DNA of 64,000 nt from Bolinopsis microptera (taxonomy: Eukaryota; Ctenophora; Tentaculata; Lobata; Bolinopsidae): the NCBI RefSeq assembly GCF_026151205.1, contig NC_087077.1:18950975-19014974 (forward strand), written 5' to 3'. A program made the translations under genes and the position numbers. Shown here in pieces: positions 61,754 to 64,000 of the stretch. The first letter of the stretch is position 1; every line of letters begins with the position of its first letter. The notes under the pieces are model-generated. The model ran no database searches. It had not been told where the DNA came from and saw only the letters and a list, made by a program, of their open reading frames with translations.

Positions 61754-62588
61754 ATGGTCCGACTTATCGTTCTGATTATAATGGCAACGCTGCTGCTGGC
61801 TGCACTCGGTAACCCGGGTAAACCGGGTAGAGGAGGACGAGGGGACGAGGCTAGAGGCAAGAAACCTGTTGCCATGTGCAGATATCTTGACAACTGCAAC
61901 TTTCCTTTCTTTCCTTGGTGTCTCCAGGTTGGTCTGATTTCAGTTTCACTTGATTGTGCACCAACATTTGCTTTGAATGTGAAGGATGCTAGGAAGCAGG
62001 ATAATGATATTTTTGAATTTTAGTCCCCATGTTCTTCTTATTATATAATAATGTTTTATCCAGTTGTTCCCTCAGGACTTCAATGTAGCTGCAACAGGAC
62101 GAACCATCTTGTACAGCCGACCCCGCTCTGGCCTCCTCACCTCCGGAACCAAGAAACGAGACAAGATGGGGTCTATAGTGCTGTTCAGTGAAGAGGAGGA
62201 AGTGATAGAGCTGACGCTGGAGATGGCACTCGCTAAAAGTAGGAATGAGGCGGCCCAAATGTTCGTCACTGTGTTTAGATCTATGTGCCCTGATTTCCTA
62301 GCAGACATAACATTGTGTGACCCGATGTTCACACACGACGAGGCTTTCCCTATCTTTGATTCGTGCGACGTGTTCCTCAAAGACACGGAACAAAAGATCA
62401 ACTTCAATTCCTTGAGACTGGAAACTGACGGAGTTTTTCTGCAGCTGTTCTTCAACGACGTTGAGATAGGGAAACTGGCTCTGCCGCATATTGGCTGTGA
62501 CGTCACTGCCCCCCGAGTGGAAATTACCAAGGTCGGTTTTACAAACAAGCCCCGCTCCATGTCCCAATCTCCAATGTGCTGCAACTAG
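61754..62588 (+). CDS. Secreted protein of unknown family (paralog A), 2 exons
   Basis: Exon 1 (61754-61927) encodes a signal peptide (MVRLIVLIIMATLLLAALG) and a Gly/Arg/Lys-rich linker (KPGRGGRGDEARGKKP), then CRYLDNCNFPFFPWC. Exon 2 (62064-62588, acceptor TTATCCAG) carries a ~170-residue domain: DFNVAATGRTILYSRPRSG, KMGSIVLFSEEEEVIELTLE, AFPIFDSCDVFLKD, then NSLRLETDGVFLQLFFNDVE and a CCN end. Alternating hydrophobic strands suggest a beta-sandwich. It is 232 residues and shares the same layout with the next gene. No family recognised. The donor (CAG|GTTGGT) is not ideal, and the acceptor could instead be CCCTCAG 12 bases later. A minus-strand open frame across exon 2 is a shadow. Confidence 0.7.
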
Positions 62589-63287
62589 GAACGAGACTTC
62601 TGTACCCTCATGATCTAAACTGACAAACATTGTTAAGTTCATTTTCTGCAGAAATATCAACAAATCATCAGAACAATGACTGACGAGAAATGATATAAGA
62701 GACAAATTGGACATCTTCCAAGTTTAGTTTTATGAGTATTATTCGTTAATTATATAGGCACCGCACAATATTTTTAATTACATCAATGAGTAACAGCTCG
62801 GAGAGCTTCAAGGGAGCCCTGAGCGAATTAAATGGTGTTTTACATAACATCTTTCAAACTTCTGATTTGCACCACATTCCACAACCTAAACAATTAGAGC
62901 TTTTATGTGAAACATTTCATCCATAATATTCATTAGAAAATGTTAAATTCAATCTCATGGAGTTGTGGGATAGGGTCAGACTATTTATATATTTGATTTA
63001 TACATTATGTGGACCATTCTTTGATTTTCATCTTATTTCCAACAGTTTTCGTGAGCAAAATACCCAAGAAACTAAGCAAATTACAATGTAAATATGGACA
63101 AAGATAATTTAAAATGATAAAATCGTGATCATAAAACTACAGCACCACTGATTTTAAGTTCATTAAATATGGAATTACTCTTAGAATTCCAGATACATAG
63201 CCGCATGGAAACTATAGTTCAACAGATGAGCAAAAACATATCCATCATAAACGGCTCCCGCTTCATTATTTCCAACCGTTCGTTGTT
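62589..63287. other. Intergenic between the two paralogs
   Basis: AT-rich spacer of 0.7 kb with nothing coding. The promoter of the second paralog is expected near its right end. Confidence 0.5.
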
Positions 63288-63936
63288 ATGGCTAGTGAGA
63301 TGATTTCACTGGTATTAATGTGCCTGGTTTTGGGAATTGAAGCCTTGAAGTGCTCCAAGCTCAAGGACAAGACGAACCCATTCAATGTTGCAGCTAAAGG
63401 TCGCTTCGTTTCTTTCTCATTCAGAACTACTGGTACTGGAACAAATAAGCAAGATATTGGAGATATCTTGCTGATGAATCACTTGGATCAACCTCTTATC
63501 TCTATGAAACTAACGGTGAAACTAGGGAGAAGGGGTAATCATCAGGTTAGTTACCATAGTAACACTACTAGTTACCATAGTAAGGTATCCCTTCTTGCAA
63601 ACATCACTAACTGGACCCCATGCACGGATGGAACTAAAGGCTCACAATGTAGCCTGACCTCAACCCTATCAGATGTTTACCCGATCATGGATGATTGTAA
63701 CTTCAACTTCACTGCCTCCACGGGGGGGGGGGGGGCCAATGACTACCAATGGCCCCCCCCCCTCCACCTACGGTATCCAGGCTCTAGAGTTGGAAGAGGA
63801 GGGCGACTTCTTGGTGCTCTCGGTTAATAAGAAGAGAGTTGGAAATATTGCACGGCCCAAGATATCCTGTAGTTCTGACATTCAGGAGACGGTGAAGGGA
63901 ATATCGGGATCAGGCTCCTTATACAGTTGTAACTGA
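63288..63936 (+). pseudogene. Secreted protein of unknown family (paralog B), frameshifted by a 46-bp insertion
   Basis: ATG at 63288 starts a signal peptide (MASEMISLVLMCLVLGIEA). The domain matches paralog A: PFNVAAKGRFVSFSF (A: DFNVAATGRTILYSR), VYPIMDDCNFNF (A: AFPIFDSCDVFL), and after the break ALELEEEGDFLVLSVNKKRV and IARPKISC (A: LRLETDGVFLQLFFNDVEIG, LPHIGC), ending CN-stop. Codons 3' of 63761 are in a different frame from those 5' of 63721, because a G-run/C-run insertion with duplicated CCTCCAC lies between. The coding sequence on both sides is otherwise intact, so the break is recent or polymorphic. Alternatively, homopolymer miscounting could alter the apparent frame. Four potential N-glycosylation sites precede the break. 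Confidence 0.75.
63722..63760. mobile_element. Minute G-run/C-run hairpin insertion with 7-bp TSD CCTCCAC
   Basis: Fourteen G, then CCAATGACTACCAATGG, then about eight to ten C, lie between CCTCCAC (63715-63721) and CCTCCAC (63761-63767). The whole can fold as one hairpin. The insertion plus one duplicate is 46 bp. Confidence 0.8.
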
Positions 63937-64000
63937 TTATAATTCAGCAGGACCTTTCCCTCTGGGTAGATAAGACGAGTGAAGGAAGATAAGATGGAAT

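Noticed and set aside
62072-62714. Minus-strand ORFs of 138-170 codons over paralog A
   Set aside because: Antisense shadows of the plus-strand exon, which has the signal peptide and paralog support.
1-64000. tRNA and rRNA genes
   Set aside because: I saw no cloverleaf-compatible A/B-box sequence or rRNA core on either strand by eye. A covariance-model scan would be needed to exclude them.

Overview
The window is intron-rich, AT-leaning DNA from an animal nuclear genome, probably a non-vertebrate. The evidence is spliced genes with GT-AG introns, a GPI-anchored Ly6/uPAR-type protein, a secreted Ig-domain protein, an SLC22 transporter, DnaJ proteins with a membrane helix, the C-terminus of glutaminyl-tRNA synthetase, and PIF/Harbinger and hAT-type elements. 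I cannot name the phylum. Exon models come from reading splice sites by eye and checking that intron phases agree. They are not supported by transcripts.

Left (1-17 kb): a 4-exon secreted Ig-like gene (-, 1174-47) faces away from a 5-exon gene (+, 2013-5186). The second gene combines a hevein-like cysteine module with a Ly6/uPAR (LU) domain and a GPI-type tail, and its last intron holds a C-rich minisatellite. From 5.2 to 17 kb I see no gene. The stretch holds microsatellites, two hAT-type MITEs with perfect 8-bp target duplications, a 3.15-kb TTAA-flanked non-autonomous element, a minisatellite and a tandem duplication.

Middle (17-33 kb): one complete 12-exon SLC22-type organic-ion transporter (+, 19038-32817; 522 codons). 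Its introns carry two unusual arrays in which the 3' end of an exon and its splice donor are reiterated, about 30 times for exon 2 and 6 times for exon 4. They also hold other repeats and a ~1-kb element nested in a minisatellite.

Right-middle (33-57 kb, mostly minus strand): a small DnaJ family made of one gene at 56.4-49.9 kb, a second at 40.2-35.1 kb whose intron is filled by a 3.9-kb minisatellite of 39-40-bp units, and a third partial copy (33.6-34.9 kb) lacking J-domain exons. Between them lie an unrecognised 3-exon gene (41.6-40.9 kb), a 384-bp hAT MITE, and an apparently intact two-gene PIF/Harbinger transposon (43222-47681). A 3.27-kb inverted-repeat element and two G-run-ended MITEs sit inside introns of the first DnaJ gene.

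Right end (57-64 kb): the last three coding exons of QARS (-), then two plus-strand genes for related secreted proteins of no family I recognise. The second is frameshifted by a 46-bp insertion: a tiny G-run/C-run hairpin flanked by a 7-bp target duplication. Removing it puts the frame back exactly. Together with three larger G-run-ended elements in the window, this suggests a family of mobile elements with homopolymer-G termini.
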